Of a stretch of 64,000 bases of DNA, positions 47,160 through 55,272 are shown one piece after another. How positions within the stretch are numbered: position 1 is the stretch's first letter; the number at the start of each line of letters is the position of its first letter. The notes under the pieces are model-generated. The model saw only the letters and a list, made by a program, of their open reading frames with translations. It was not told where the DNA came from and did not search any database. Both the position numbers and the translations under genes were made by a program. Source of the DNA: Limnohabitans sp. MMS-10A-178 (GTDB taxonomy: Bacteria > Pseudomonadota > Gammaproteobacteria > Burkholderiales > Burkholderiaceae_C); assembly GCF_003063375.1 (NCBI RefSeq), contig NZ_NERY01000001.1, positions 1,736,001 through 1,800,000 on the forward strand. The letters are read 5' to 3'.

Positions 47160-47186
47160 AAGGGAAGCAACAGCTTCCCTTTTTTG
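47160..47186 (+). terminator. Rho-independent terminator after tRNA-Gly
   Basis: AAGGGAAGC, loop AACA, then GCTTCCCTT and a T run: a 9-bp perfect stem between the tRNA-Gly and tRNA-Cys genes. Its U tract ends about 12 bp before tRNA-Cys. Confidence 0.88.
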
Positions 47187-47197
47187 TCATCAAAAAT

Positions 47198-47271
47198 GGC
47201 GCGGTAGCAAAGCGGTTATGCACCGGATTGCAAATCCGTGTAGGTCGGTTCGACTCCGGCCCGCGCCTCCA
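47198..47271 (+). tRNA. tRNA-Cys (anticodon GCA)
   Basis: A 74-nt cloverleaf. The acceptor GGCGCGG pairs with CCGCGCC, the anticodon loop is TTGCAAA (GCA), the T-arm is CGGTTCGACTCCG, and CCA is encoded. It marks the boundary between the housekeeping protease cluster and a gene-poor, repeat-bearing stretch. Confidence 0.97.
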
Positions 47272-47297
47272 TCATTTCTCTTTTGAAATTAACATTT

Positions 47298-47318
47298 AGC
47301 CCCGCAAGGGGCTTTTTG
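47298..47318 (+). terminator. Rho-independent terminator after tRNA-Cys
   Basis: AGCCCC, loop GCAA, then GGGGCT and TTTT. A short GC-rich stem with a stable GNRA-type loop and a U tract, 26 bp after the tRNA end. Confidence 0.88.
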
Positions 47319-47510
47319 TTTTGTGCGTTTTAGTCGTATTCTTCCGGGGTTAAAAGGACAAGGGAAGGACAGAATACCAGTTCTTGAAAATGGCATCAAC
47401 CTTTTAGCTCAACGATGCCGCGCACCATACGCATACTGGATTTCTGTATTCTCAAGACCCCGCCCACTCCCCACCCCCCGTTTTCGAGGTGGTCCTATCC
47501 AGACTGGTTA

Positions 47511-47568
47511 ATCACTGTTCTTCAGCCGCAATATAAAAATCCAAGAATCTTTGTCCAACCTTGGACAA
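47511..47568. repeat. 58-bp repeat, copy 1 of 2, ending in a palindrome
   Basis: ATCACTGTT...AAGAATC followed by TTTGTCCAACCTTGGACAA. It aligns without gaps with 51130-51187, differing at about seven positions. The terminal TTGTCCAA/TTGGACAA is an inverted repeat. The two copies bracket the DUF1800 and DUF1501 genes in the same orientation. Confidence 0.8.
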
Positions 47569-47584
47569 AGTGGTTTCGAGTTTT

Positions 47585-47676
47585 AGGGCTTCCTCATACT
47601 GGGGTACCAGAAATCGTTCAGCCCCCCCCCCTTAGTCTTTATCACCCCTGATTGGAAATTAATGTTCATCTGACCC
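47585..47676. repeat. hairpin repeat family copy D, partial
   Basis: The core is on the minus strand (plus strand TACTGGGGTACCAGAAATCG) with a short stem AGGGCT/AGCCC and a ten-C run. It is followed by GATTGGAAATTAATGTTC and ATCTGACCC, the outer end also seen in copies A and C. The left arm and left outer end are missing; instead the 58-bp repeat lies 16 bp away. In the loop the change ACTCC to ACCCC keeps the CTGG/CCAG pairing. Confidence 0.75.
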
Positions 47677-47761
47677 ATTTATTGACACCAATTAGCCAAT
47701 TAAGTTTAGTAACATCAAATCCAAAATCTGTTGTATCTATCCAAATTTGAACAGGGACGCG

Positions 47762-49450
47762 ATGATGATCGAAACAACACAAGTTGAAATATCAGACAGC
47801 AATCTGCTTGCGCTGACTGTTCTGGCTAGTGCCTCTGCGCTCTCAGCATGTGGGGGTGGCACTGGCGCCGCTACAAACACGGCCTTAAATTCTCTAAGCC
47901 CCGCAGAGCTCAATGCCAAATTAACAGACGCTTCTCGTTTTCTTCGTCAAGCCACATGGGGCGGAACTCTGGCAGAAATTCGAGACTTGGCATCTACAGG
48001 TTCACAAAACTGGATCAATGGCCAAGCCGCTACGCCCACCAGTCTGAGCATGACGCGTTGGCTCATTAACAAGGGATTTAACGACGCTGCGGTGAGCACC
48101 AATGTGAATGGCGACGGGGGTTGGTCTCAAGCCATGTGGGCCAAATTGTTTGGGGCCACCGATCTCTTGCGCCAACGCGCAACGTTTGCCTTGTCTGAGC
48201 TTTTTGTTGTATCGTATTTGGGTCTGCCCATAAACTGGCGCAACTTTGCACTGGCCAATTATTGGGACGTTCTTGAAAAAAATGCATTGGGCAACTATCG
48301 CGATTTGTTAGAGGGTGTCACCTTGTCCTCGGCCATGGGTACGTATCTCAACATGAAGGGCAGCCAAAAATTCAATGCCACCACGGGCAGAGCGCCCGAT
48401 GAAAACTACGCGCGAGAAGTGATGCAGTTGTTCACCATTGGCCTTTATGAACTCAACTCGGACGGAACCCAAAAATTGGATTCACTGGGCAAGCCCATTG
48501 AAACGTACGACAACAACGATGTGCTGGGCTTGGCCCGCGTTTTTACAGGCTGGGACAATGCCACCGGCACAGACCCACAAGCTGAATTGGCAGCGACCGC
48601 CTACCGACATGGCCTGCCGATGAGCTTGAATGCCAGTCTTCACAGCCCCGAAGAAAAAAGATTTTTAGACGTGGTGATTCCTGCTGGCACAGATGGCATT
48701 ACAAGTCTCAAGACAGCGCTGGACGCCCTTTTTAATCACAACAACACTGCGCCGTTTGTGGTCAAACAATTGATTCAGCGCTTGGTCACCAGTAACCCCT
48801 CGCCCGCCTATGTGGGCAGAGTTGTGAAGGTTTTTGAAAACAATGGCAAAAACATTCGAGGCGATTTGAAAGCTGTGTGGTCGGCCATCTTGACGGATGC
48901 GGAAGCCAGGCAAACCAATCCTCCCCCAAGCTTTGGCAAGCTCACAGAACCTGTTGTGCGTCTTTTGCAATGGGGCCACACCTTCAACGCCACATCCTCT
49001 GATGGTGCTTGGACTTTGGGTAATACAGACACCGACACCACGCTAGGACAAATGCCGCTGCGTGCACCCAGCGTGTTTAATTTTTTCAGGCCCGGGTACA
49101 TGCCGCCACAAACACAATTGGCCGCGCAAAATTTGCTGGCACCTGAGTTTCAAATTTTGACAGAACCCACCGTGGTGAGCTATATCAACTACATGGCGGT
49201 CACCGTGAACAATGCGCGCAATGTCAAAGCAGATTACAGCTATGAAAAAACCTTGGCAGCAGACCCGGTCAGTTTGGTGGCACATCTCAACCTGTGCCTT
49301 GCTGCTGGCAATGTGTCTGACGCCAATCTAAGCCTCATTTCTTCAGCCGTCGGCAGCATTTCGGCCGCTACAGATGTAGGTGTTCTCAATCGCATTTACG
49401 CTGCCATTCTGATGCTAATGAGCAGCCCAGACTACCTCATTCAAAGGTGA
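47762..49450 (+). CDS. DUF1800 domain-containing protein
   Basis: About 562 residues from ATG 47762 or 47765; AGGGA at 47753 favours the second ATG by spacing. The N-terminal hydrophobic run LALTVLASASALSAC followed by GGG looks like a lipobox (Cys about 30), but the preceding residues are acidic instead of basic, which is odd for a signal peptide. The body shows DUF1800 landmarks: RFLRQATWGGTLAEI, RQRATFALSELFVVS, the DENYAREVMQLFTIGLYEL motif and LARVFTGW, then RAPSVFNFFRPGY. The biochemical role of DUF1800 proteins is not established. They are usually paired with a DUF1501 partner, as here (4-bp gap). Likely exported. Confidence 0.88.
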   Translation: MMIETTQVEISDSNLLALTVLASASALSACGGGTGAATNTALNSLSPAELNAKLTDASRFLRQATWGGTLAEIRDLASTGSQNWINGQAATPTSLSMTRWLINKGFNDAAVSTNVNGDGGWSQAMWAKLFGATDLLRQRATFALSELFVVSYLGLPINWRNFALANYWDVLEKNALGNYRDLLEGVTLSSAMGTYLNMKGSQKFNATTGRAPDENYAREVMQLFTIGLYELNSDGTQKLDSLGKPIETYDNNDVLGLARVFTGWDNATGTDPQAELAATAYRHGLPMSLNASLHSPEEKRFLDVVIPAGTDGITSLKTALDALFNHNNTAPFVVKQLIQRLVTSNPSPAYVGRVVKVFENNGKNIRGDLKAVWSAILTDAEARQTNPPPSFGKLTEPVVRLLQWGHTFNATSSDGAWTLGNTDTDTTLGQMPLRAPSVFNFFRPGYMPPQTQLAAQNLLAPEFQILTEPTVVSYINYMAVTVNNARNVKADYSYEKTLAADPVSLVAHLNLCLAAGNVSDANLSLISSAVGSISAATDVGVLNRIYAAILMLMSSPDYLIQR

Positions 49451-49454
49451 ATTT

Positions 49455-50891
49455 ATGCGCCACTCTGCTGACAATCCGCAACACTGGAACCGCCGGTCTA
49501 TATTAAAAAGCAGCGCGGTTATTGCGCTGCAAAGATTGGGTATGCCCATGGCCAGCAGCCTGGGGCTGATGGCCAATGCGGCAGCCCAATCGGCCAACGA
49601 TTACAAGGCCTTGGTGTGTGTGTTTTTATTTGGTGCCAACGACCACTACAACACCGTCATTCCCTACGACCTCAGCACCCACAGCACCTACTTCAACATC
49701 CGCAAAGGCACCATCACGGCTGGGAGCATTTACGATGGCATTGCCATCCCGCGCGATGCACTGGCCGCTACCGCATTGAGCACGCCATTAAGTGGTGGCC
49801 GACAAATGGCCCTCAATCCAGAAATGTCTGCATTGAAGTCTGTCTTTGAAAACAAGCGGGCCTCTGTCTTGATGAACATCGGCCCCTTGCTTGTACCCAC
49901 TTCACTGGCCCAATACAACAACAAGTCGGTGCCCTTGCCACCCAAGCTGTTTTCGCACAATGATCAGCAGGCTTATTGGCAATCTTCTTATCAAGCAGAA
50001 GGTGCTGCCACGGGCTGGGGCGGACGCGCTGCCGATCTTCTCATGAGCGGCAACTCGCGCTCTGCTTTAACCTGTATATCGGTCAATGGCAATGCCCTGT
50101 TTTTGTCTGGCCAAAATGCAATTTCGTACCAAATGAGCACCTCGGGCGCCACCACCGTCAATGCCATTAGGAGCAAATCTTTGTTTGGCTCTGTAACATG
50201 TGCCAATGCGCTGCAAACATTGATCACTCAATCAAGTGCCATTCCAATGGCCAACGATTATTCAACGGTTACCAAACGTGCACTGGACACCTACGATGGT
50301 ATTCTTTCGGCCATCGGCACCACGGCATCCACCACTGTCAATTCATTGTTTCCCACATCTGCAACCAACTCTCTTTCAGCGCAGCTCAAAATGGTGGCCA
50401 GACTGATAGAGCAGCAGTCCGTATTGGGTATTAAGCGGCAGGTCTTTATGGTGGGAATGGGGGGCTTCGATCTGCACGATTTTTTACCAACGCAACATCC
50501 TGCCTTGCTTCAAAAATTGAGTTCCGCCATGAAGGAGTTTGACGATGCCATGATTTCCTTGGGTAAAAGCAACCAGGTGACTTCATTCACGGCATCAGAC
50601 TTTGGCCGAACACTGGCCTCCAACGGCGATGGCTCGGACCATGGCTGGGGTAGCCACCATTTTGTGATGGGCGGCGCGGTCAATGGGGGTCGATATTTTG
50701 GCATTGCGCCAGAAATTGGATTGACCCACACCCAACAAGTTGGCAGTGGCAGGCTGTTGCCTTCTACCGCCATTGAACAGCTTGGGGCAGAACTGGCAAC
50801 GTGGTTTGGTGTGAGTTCTACCGACGTCAAAACAGTATTGCCCAACGCCAGCAAATTCGACCTGAACAAGTTGGGGCTGTTTAAATCTTAA
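49455..50891 (+). CDS. DUF1501 domain-containing exported protein
   Basis: A 478-residue protein. The N-terminus NRRSILKSSAVIAL is twin-arginine-like and followed by a hydrophobic stretch and an AAAQ cleavage site, suggesting Tat export of a folded protein. DUF1501 landmarks are VCVFLFGANDHYNTVIPY, FSHNDQQAYWQS, GWGGRAADLL, VGMGGFDLHDF, FTASDFGRTLASNGDGSDHG and WGSHHFVMGGAV. These belong to the alkaline-phosphatase/sulfatase-like superfamily, but a specific reaction is not known. It follows the DUF1800 gene after 4 bp and is surely in its operon. Confidence 0.9.
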   Translation: MRHSADNPQHWNRRSILKSSAVIALQRLGMPMASSLGLMANAAAQSANDYKALVCVFLFGANDHYNTVIPYDLSTHSTYFNIRKGTITAGSIYDGIAIPRDALAATALSTPLSGGRQMALNPEMSALKSVFENKRASVLMNIGPLLVPTSLAQYNNKSVPLPPKLFSHNDQQAYWQSSYQAEGAATGWGGRAADLLMSGNSRSALTCISVNGNALFLSGQNAISYQMSTSGATTVNAIRSKSLFGSVTCANALQTLITQSSAIPMANDYSTVTKRALDTYDGILSAIGTTASTTVNSLFPTSATNSLSAQLKMVARLIEQQSVLGIKRQVFMVGMGGFDLHDFLPTQHPALLQKLSSAMKEFDDAMISLGKSNQVTSFTASDFGRTLASNGDGSDHGWGSHHFVMGGAVNGGRYFGIAPEIGLTHTQQVGSGRLLPSTAIEQLGAELATWFGVSSTDVKTVLPNASKFDLNKLGLFKS

Positions 50892-51619
50892 GCCTCAGCT
50901 AAAACTTTGACTTGACCCATCAGTTTTTCAAAGTGCGCTAAGTCTGGCGTGGAGTGGCCCGGTATTTTGGCCAAGTCGTCATAACGACAAAGTCGTAAGA
51001 TTTCGGCGTAAAAAGCCAATTTTCAAAATCACCTATTTGCTTTTCGTTAAATGCCCCGCCCTGAAGCTCAAGGCTGTGCTTGGACGCAGGTGAAAGATCG
51101 GCTCAATAGCCTTGATCGACAGCACACAAATCACTGTTTTGCAGACGTAATCTAAAAATTCAAGAATCTTTGTCCAACGTTGGACAACAGGGGAGTATGA
51201 GCATGTAGCTCGGCAAAGTTGGATTGTTTCATAGCCGCTATTCTCCGAAATTAGCGGACTTTGTTCCATCACTTTGGTACGGCAGGGAGGGGGCAGGTCA
51301 CTTTGGGGTCCAGCGCCTGCGGCGCTGAAGACTGGTGACTACTTCACCCGGGTAGGTCTTATTCATGACAAAGTCATATCCATATTCTTATTCCTAGTTG
51401 TTAGTTTGTGGAATACCGATGGGACTTTAATTCAGGAGGTTAACTCACCGAGATTTTGTGGTTGAATCTCACAAAACTAAACCTTGATTTAAAAGGCGTG
51501 ATACTGGCACTTCGCTTTGAGAGTCAAATAAAGTTTCACGGTGGAAACGCCACTGTTAAGTTGCATGCGAAGAGCAAGTTTAGTCATAGTTTTTAAACAA
51601 CCATTCCGAGGAGACAATC
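50892..51619. other. 728-bp gene-free stretch with small inverted repeats
   Basis: No credible gene: the two listed ORFs (51033-51272 minus, 51274-51465 plus) lack ribosome-binding sites and recognisable products. Contents: the second 58-bp repeat copy (51130-51187), a CAGCGCC-TGC-GGCGCTG hairpin at 51311-51327, an ATGACAAAGTCAT palindrome near 51365, and close to the next gene GTTTCACGGTGGAAAC (51533-51548), which partly overlaps GTGGAAACGCCAC. The last could be an operator for the binding-protein operon. Confidence 0.55.
51130..51187. repeat. 58-bp repeat, copy 2 of 2, with perfect 18-bp palindrome
   Basis: Direct-repeat partner of 47511-47568. Here the terminal motif TTGTCCAACGTTGGACAA is a perfect 18-bp palindrome. 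Confidence 0.8.
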
Positions 51620-52603
51620 ATGAAAAAATCAAACAGTGTCATTCAATTTAAAGTTTCAGCACTCATCGGCGCGATAGCCCTGAGCGCGTCTTTTGCCGCT
51701 CAAGCGCAAGCTTGGCCAAATAAACAAATTACATTTGTGGTGCCATTTACACCAGGCAGTGCCACCGACATCATGGCGCGTGTCATCGGTGAAAAGTTAG
51801 GCCCCCGTCTTGGTCAAACTGTGGTGGTCGAAAACCGCGTGGGTGCAGGTGGCACCATTGGCACTTCCGCGGTTGCCAAGTCAACACCAGACGGTTATAC
51901 GTTTGTGGTGGTTTCAACGGGTCACGTGGTCAATCCGGTTCTGTACAGCAAGCTTAATTACCAATTGAAAGACTTGGCTGGTGTCAGTCCGCTGGGTACC
52001 TTGCCCAGTGCCTTGGTGGCAGCGCCAGGATTGGGCGTGAAGACTGTCAAAGAGTTGGTTGAAAAAGTAAGAGCTACGCCAAACGGTTTGAACTACGCCA
52101 GTGCAGGCGTTGGCAGTGCAGCGCATGTCAATGCAGAAAAATTTGTAGTGGGTTTGAAACTCAAAGGTAACCACGTACCTTACAAAGGGACGCCACAGAT
52201 GTTGGTTGACATTGCAGGTAACAACGTCGATTACGTGTTTGCACCCCTCATTTCTAGCGTGACCATGATCCGCGAAGGCAAGGTGGTGCCATTGGCCGTA
52301 AGCTCCGAAAAACGTGCTGTGGCTTTTCCCAATATTCCCACCATGGCAGAGGAGGGCTACCCACAAGGTCAATTCAATTTCTGGATTGGCATGTTGGCCG
52401 CAGCACAAACACCCAAAGCAATCTTGGACAAAATGAACGATGAAATCAATGCCATTGTCGACTTGCCGGATGTGCGTGATCGCTTTGAAAAACTGGGTGC
52501 ATTGCCTTTCAAAATGAAGCCCGCTGCGTTTGACAAATTCATTCAAGATGAAGCAGCAACGCTTGGTGAAGTTATGAAGGCCAGCGGCGCTAAATTGGAC
52601 TGA
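51620..52603 (+). CDS. Bug-family (TctC-like) periplasmic substrate-binding protein
   Basis: A 327-residue protein with a strong ribosome-binding site (GAGGAG) and a signal peptide ending AAQAQA. Family marks: WPNKQITFVVPFTPGSATDI, VENRVGAGGTIGTSAVAKS (the ligand-binding loop), DGYTFVVVSTGHVVNP, VPYKGTPQMLVDIAGNNVDY and a C-terminal KASGAKLD. Bug proteins bind small carboxylates or similar molecules for tripartite tricarboxylate transporters. No TctA/TctB membrane genes are present nearby, which is usual for Burkholderiales, where Bug genes are numerous. First gene of a probable operon with the next three genes. Confidence 0.94.
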   Translation: MKKSNSVIQFKVSALIGAIALSASFAAQAQAWPNKQITFVVPFTPGSATDIMARVIGEKLGPRLGQTVVVENRVGAGGTIGTSAVAKSTPDGYTFVVVSTGHVVNPVLYSKLNYQLKDLAGVSPLGTLPSALVAAPGLGVKTVKELVEKVRATPNGLNYASAGVGSAAHVNAEKFVVGLKLKGNHVPYKGTPQMLVDIAGNNVDYVFAPLISSVTMIREGKVVPLAVSSEKRAVAFPNIPTMAEEGYPQGQFNFWIGMLAAAQTPKAILDKMNDEINAIVDLPDVRDRFEKLGALPFKMKPAAFDKFIQDEAATLGEVMKASGAKLD

Positions 52604-52606
52604 GCT

Positions 52607-53482
52607 GTGAACCCTTCATCAAACTCTGCCCTTCGGCTTGCCTATATTTCTGGAGGCTTTCCAGTCTGGGCTTTGTTTGTTGCTGAAAGCCAAGGCTTTT
52701 TTGAAGCGCATGGTGTGCAATGCAGTGTTACGCACACAGGCGCTTCTACAGTGCAAATGCAAGGCTTGCGCGAGGGAAAATTTGATGTTGGGTTACAACT
52801 GCCCGACCATGTGGTTCGTGCAGGCTTGAATGGCACCAAGCTGTGTGTGCTGGCCGCTCAGTCACATCCCCCCGATGTGGCGCTTGTGGCTTCGCCTTCC
52901 ATTCAAAATATAGAACAACTCAAAGGCCATCGAATAGCCGTTGATGGTGCCCGAAGTGGTTATGCATTGTTGCTGGTTCAGTTGTTGTCCTCTTTGGGAT
53001 GGACATCCAACGATTACCAATTGGTAGAAGTCGGTGACAGTCAGCAACGCGTTCAAGCATTGCGCAGCGGTGAACTGATGGCCAGCTTCATTAATCCACC
53101 CTTGGACAAAGCCTTGGTCAATGATGGCTTTGTCCGTTTGACCACCACACGCCAAGCCTTCCCTAGTTACCCCGGCCCCGTGGTTGCTGCCCGAAGCGAA
53201 TGGGCTGAGTCGCATCCTCTATTGGCAAAGGGATTTCAAAGCGCCTGGGCTGAAGCTTGGCGTTGGCTTTTGGAGCCTAGCAATCAAGCACAAGCCATCG
53301 AGATTGCGCTCAAACATTTAGGTGCTGAAGCCCCCTCTGCACTTAACGCATTGCAAAATTTGCAACGTCAAGGCATGCCTCAAATTTCTGCAGAAGGCAT
53401 GTCTCAGGTCATTGACTTGGTTTGGCGCAATGAATCAGTCGGCCAGAAACCAAGGCCCGAACCTGCCAGTTATTTCTTTTAA
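52607..53482 (+). CDS. NMT1/SsuA-like ABC substrate-binding protein without signal peptide
   Basis: A 291-residue protein starting at GTG 52607, 3 bp after the previous stop. The fold is that of NMT1/THI5-like binding proteins: LRLAYISGGFPVWALFVAES, GVQCSVTHTGASTVQMQGLR, KFDVGLQLPDHVVRAGL, IQNIEQLKGHRIAVDGARSG and ELMASFINPPLDKALV. These normally deliver sulfonates, nitrate or pyrimidine precursors to ABC importers. No signal peptide can be seen at this start or in frame just upstream, and no ABC permease or ATPase is adjacent. It may be a cytoplasmic binding or enzyme-like protein, or rely on an atypical start. Confidence 0.85.
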   Translation: MNPSSNSALRLAYISGGFPVWALFVAESQGFFEAHGVQCSVTHTGASTVQMQGLREGKFDVGLQLPDHVVRAGLNGTKLCVLAAQSHPPDVALVASPSIQNIEQLKGHRIAVDGARSGYALLLVQLLSSLGWTSNDYQLVEVGDSQQRVQALRSGELMASFINPPLDKALVNDGFVRLTTTRQAFPSYPGPVVAARSEWAESHPLLAKGFQSAWAEAWRWLLEPSNQAQAIEIALKHLGAEAPSALNALQNLQRQGMPQISAEGMSQVIDLVWRNESVGQKPRPEPASYFF

Positions 53483-53495
53483 TTTTGGACTCACC

Positions 53496-54044
53496 ATGAA
53501 CCCGATCGCATTGATACCCCGCCAAACTGTGCCTGCTCTTGATTTGGCTTTGACCACCGGTGGCCGCTATGTCAGCGGTCAAAATTCTGGTGAGCGTTTC
53601 GATTTGCTGGTTTTTTATCGAGGCTTGCATTGCCCCATTTGCGCCAAATATTTGTTGGAGTTGGAGCGCTTGGGAGAAGAGTTTCAAAAACGTGGCGTGC
53701 GAATCGTTGCCATCAGCAGCGATGAGGTCACACGAGGTCAGGCCATGGCAGACAAGGTGCAAGGCCGTTTCATTGAGTTTGCCTACGGTTTGGGTCTTGG
53801 CTTGGCCAGGCAATGGGGCTTGTACATCAGCACATCCAAGGGCAAAACTTCAATTGGATTGGATGAGCCAGCCTTGTTCAGCGAACCCGGTGTTTTTCTG
53901 ATCAAGCCTGACCAAACCCTCTACTATGGATCCACGCAAACCATGCCTTTCGCGCGCCCATCCTTTTCCGATTTGCTAGCGGCCGTCGACTTTGCAATTC
54001 AGAAAGATTATCCCGCTCGCGGTGAGTACACAGGCGAGGTTTGA
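53496..54044 (+). CDS. peroxiredoxin-like (AhpC/TSA) protein
   Basis: A 182-residue protein from ATG 53496; the track start lies inside the previous gene. The thioredoxin fold is visible in LLVFYRGLHCPICAKYLLEL, with a CPIC pair where peroxiredoxin-like proteins carry their reactive cysteine, and in VRIVAISSDEVTRGQAMADK and GVFLIKPDQTLYYGSTQ. Likely a thiol-dependent peroxidase or disulfide reductase in the cytoplasm. It sits between a binding protein and an OsmC protein, so the operon may handle an oxidant or an organosulfur compound; this is inference. Confidence 0.85.
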   Translation: MNPIALIPRQTVPALDLALTTGGRYVSGQNSGERFDLLVFYRGLHCPICAKYLLELERLGEEFQKRGVRIVAISSDEVTRGQAMADKVQGRFIEFAYGLGLGLARQWGLYISTSKGKTSIGLDEPALFSEPGVFLIKPDQTLYYGSTQTMPFARPSFSDLLAAVDFAIQKDYPARGEYTGEV

Positions 54045-54046
54045 AC

Positions 54047-55237
54047 ATGGCCGACAGCATTCACCGCACCGACGCCATTGATGGCCAAGGCTATCCACTT
54101 TGCTTCAAAACCCAAGCAGGACAAAACCGGCCAGGCGTGCTGGGCATCCACGACGCCCAAGATGTGTTCATCACGCATGCGCGCGCCATGGGGGGTCATC
54201 AGAAAGAAGCTGTGGTGAAAGAGGGGCAGACGGGCTCGAGCTGGCGCATGGTCAGTGACGAGGGGCCCGCGCTCAAGGGCACAGACCTTGCACCGTTTCC
54301 GCTGGGCTACATGTCTGCTGGCTTGCAAGCCGATCTGCTGCAACGCGTTAGACAACTGGCACAGGCGCAGGACATTTCTCTGACTAGCTTAAGCAGCAGT
54401 CTGGAAAACGACTACATGTTCGAGGGCTCATTCTTCAAAGGTACCGGTGTGGGGCATGCTTATGCGCCGCGATTTCAGGTGCGTGCTCAAAGCTCAGCGT
54501 CTGCTCAGCAGGTACAGGGTCTGGTGCGGCAGGCGGTGGCGGCTTCGCCCCTGTTGGCTTCGTGGGCCACGCCTTTGCACAACACCTTTGCTTTGTACGC
54601 CAATGGACGGCGCGTAACCTTGCGCGAATTGGCCTCTAGCACGGCCACGGTTGATGACCCTTTCAAAACTTGGTCTCAGGCGCCCACCCCGCTGGCTAGC
54701 TCTGCCAATACCGATACGCTGCAAGACATCGTCAGCAAAACCCAGCCCGTTGAAGTTAAAAACCCCACATCGCCTTCAGGCTGGGAGGCAGGGCGTGTGG
54801 ATATTCCTATTCATGGTCATTCCGAATTGGCCGATGGTTTGGGCCGCAGCGTCACTTGGGCCAATAGGCTGGGCGGCTCTGCCTTCGCCATTCAAAGCGA
54901 TGACCGCCTTGTGGGCGACCAAGCCCCAAGTGCACTTGCGCATGCCTATGCTGGCATTGCGTTTTGTTTCATGACGCAATTGCTGCGTTATGTAGAGCAC
55001 CATCACATGAAAGTCAGGGCGCTGCGCATGGTGCAGCTCAGCCCTTGCCGCATTGAATCAAGTGTGGCTCAGGCCCAGCCTTTAGACACACACGTGTTTG
55101 TTCAGACCGACGAGACCGATGAGGTGATGGAACGACTCATGCAAATGTCGGCCCGCACCTGCTACTTGCACGCAGCTTTAGGTCAGTCATTGGCGCCCCA
55201 GGTGAGCTTGGTTTTGAATGGTCAAGCGGTGTCATAA
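54047..55237 (+). CDS. tandem OsmC-like protein
   Basis: A 396-residue protein from ATG 54047 (2 bp after the previous stop). It reads as two OsmC-fold domains in tandem. The first (about 45-190) keeps the fold signature GTDLAPFPLGYMSAGLQADL but lacks the cysteine expected in that helix. The second (about 245-390) has Cys307 in IAFCFMTQLLRYVE and Cys372 in ARTCYLHAAL, the two positions used by OsmC/Ohr peroxidases. Single OsmC proteins are about 140 residues, so this is a duplicated or fused form with one degenerate and one probably active half. Possible role: reduction of organic hydroperoxides or another thiol chemistry. Confidence 0.75.
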   Translation: MADSIHRTDAIDGQGYPLCFKTQAGQNRPGVLGIHDAQDVFITHARAMGGHQKEAVVKEGQTGSSWRMVSDEGPALKGTDLAPFPLGYMSAGLQADLLQRVRQLAQAQDISLTSLSSSLENDYMFEGSFFKGTGVGHAYAPRFQVRAQSSASAQQVQGLVRQAVAASPLLASWATPLHNTFALYANGRRVTLRELASSTATVDDPFKTWSQAPTPLASSANTDTLQDIVSKTQPVEVKNPTSPSGWEAGRVDIPIHGHSELADGLGRSVTWANRLGGSAFAIQSDDRLVGDQAPSALAHAYAGIAFCFMTQLLRYVEHHHMKVRALRMVQLSPCRIESSVAQAQPLDTHVFVQTDETDEVMERLMQMSARTCYLHAALGQSLAPQVSLVLNGQAVS

Positions 55238-55241
55238 CGCC

Positions 55242-55272
55242 TTTTGAAATTTCAAAAATTTCAAAAATTTCA
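55242..55272. terminator. AT-rich palindrome between convergent genes
   Basis: TTTTGAAATTTCAAAA (55242-55257) is a perfect palindrome, and its right half is repeated twice more as AATTTCAAA. It lies between two convergent genes and reaches the stop codon of the second, so it may terminate both ways. Confidence 0.45.

Larger units (their letters stand above)
47319..47761. other. gene-free stretch between tRNA-Cys and the DUF1800 gene
   Basis: About 440 bp with no convincing gene. ORF 47323-47511 has no ribosome-binding site and no recognisable product. The stretch contains the first copy of a 58-bp repeat (47511-47568) and the partial hairpin-family copy D (47585-47676). An A/T-rich segment at 47690-47750 precedes the DUF1800 ribosome-binding site. 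Confidence 0.6.

Noticed and set aside
47198-47271. tRNA-Cys as integration site of an island
   Set aside because: No direct repeat of the tRNA 3' end and no integrase gene found downstream in the window.
47323-47511. 62-residue ORF after the tRNA-Cys terminator
   Set aside because: No ribosome-binding site, low-complexity Pro/Arg end, overlaps the start of the 58-bp repeat.
51033-51465. Two small ORFs in the 728-bp gap
   Set aside because: One runs across the 58-bp repeat and neither has a recognisable domain or initiation signal.
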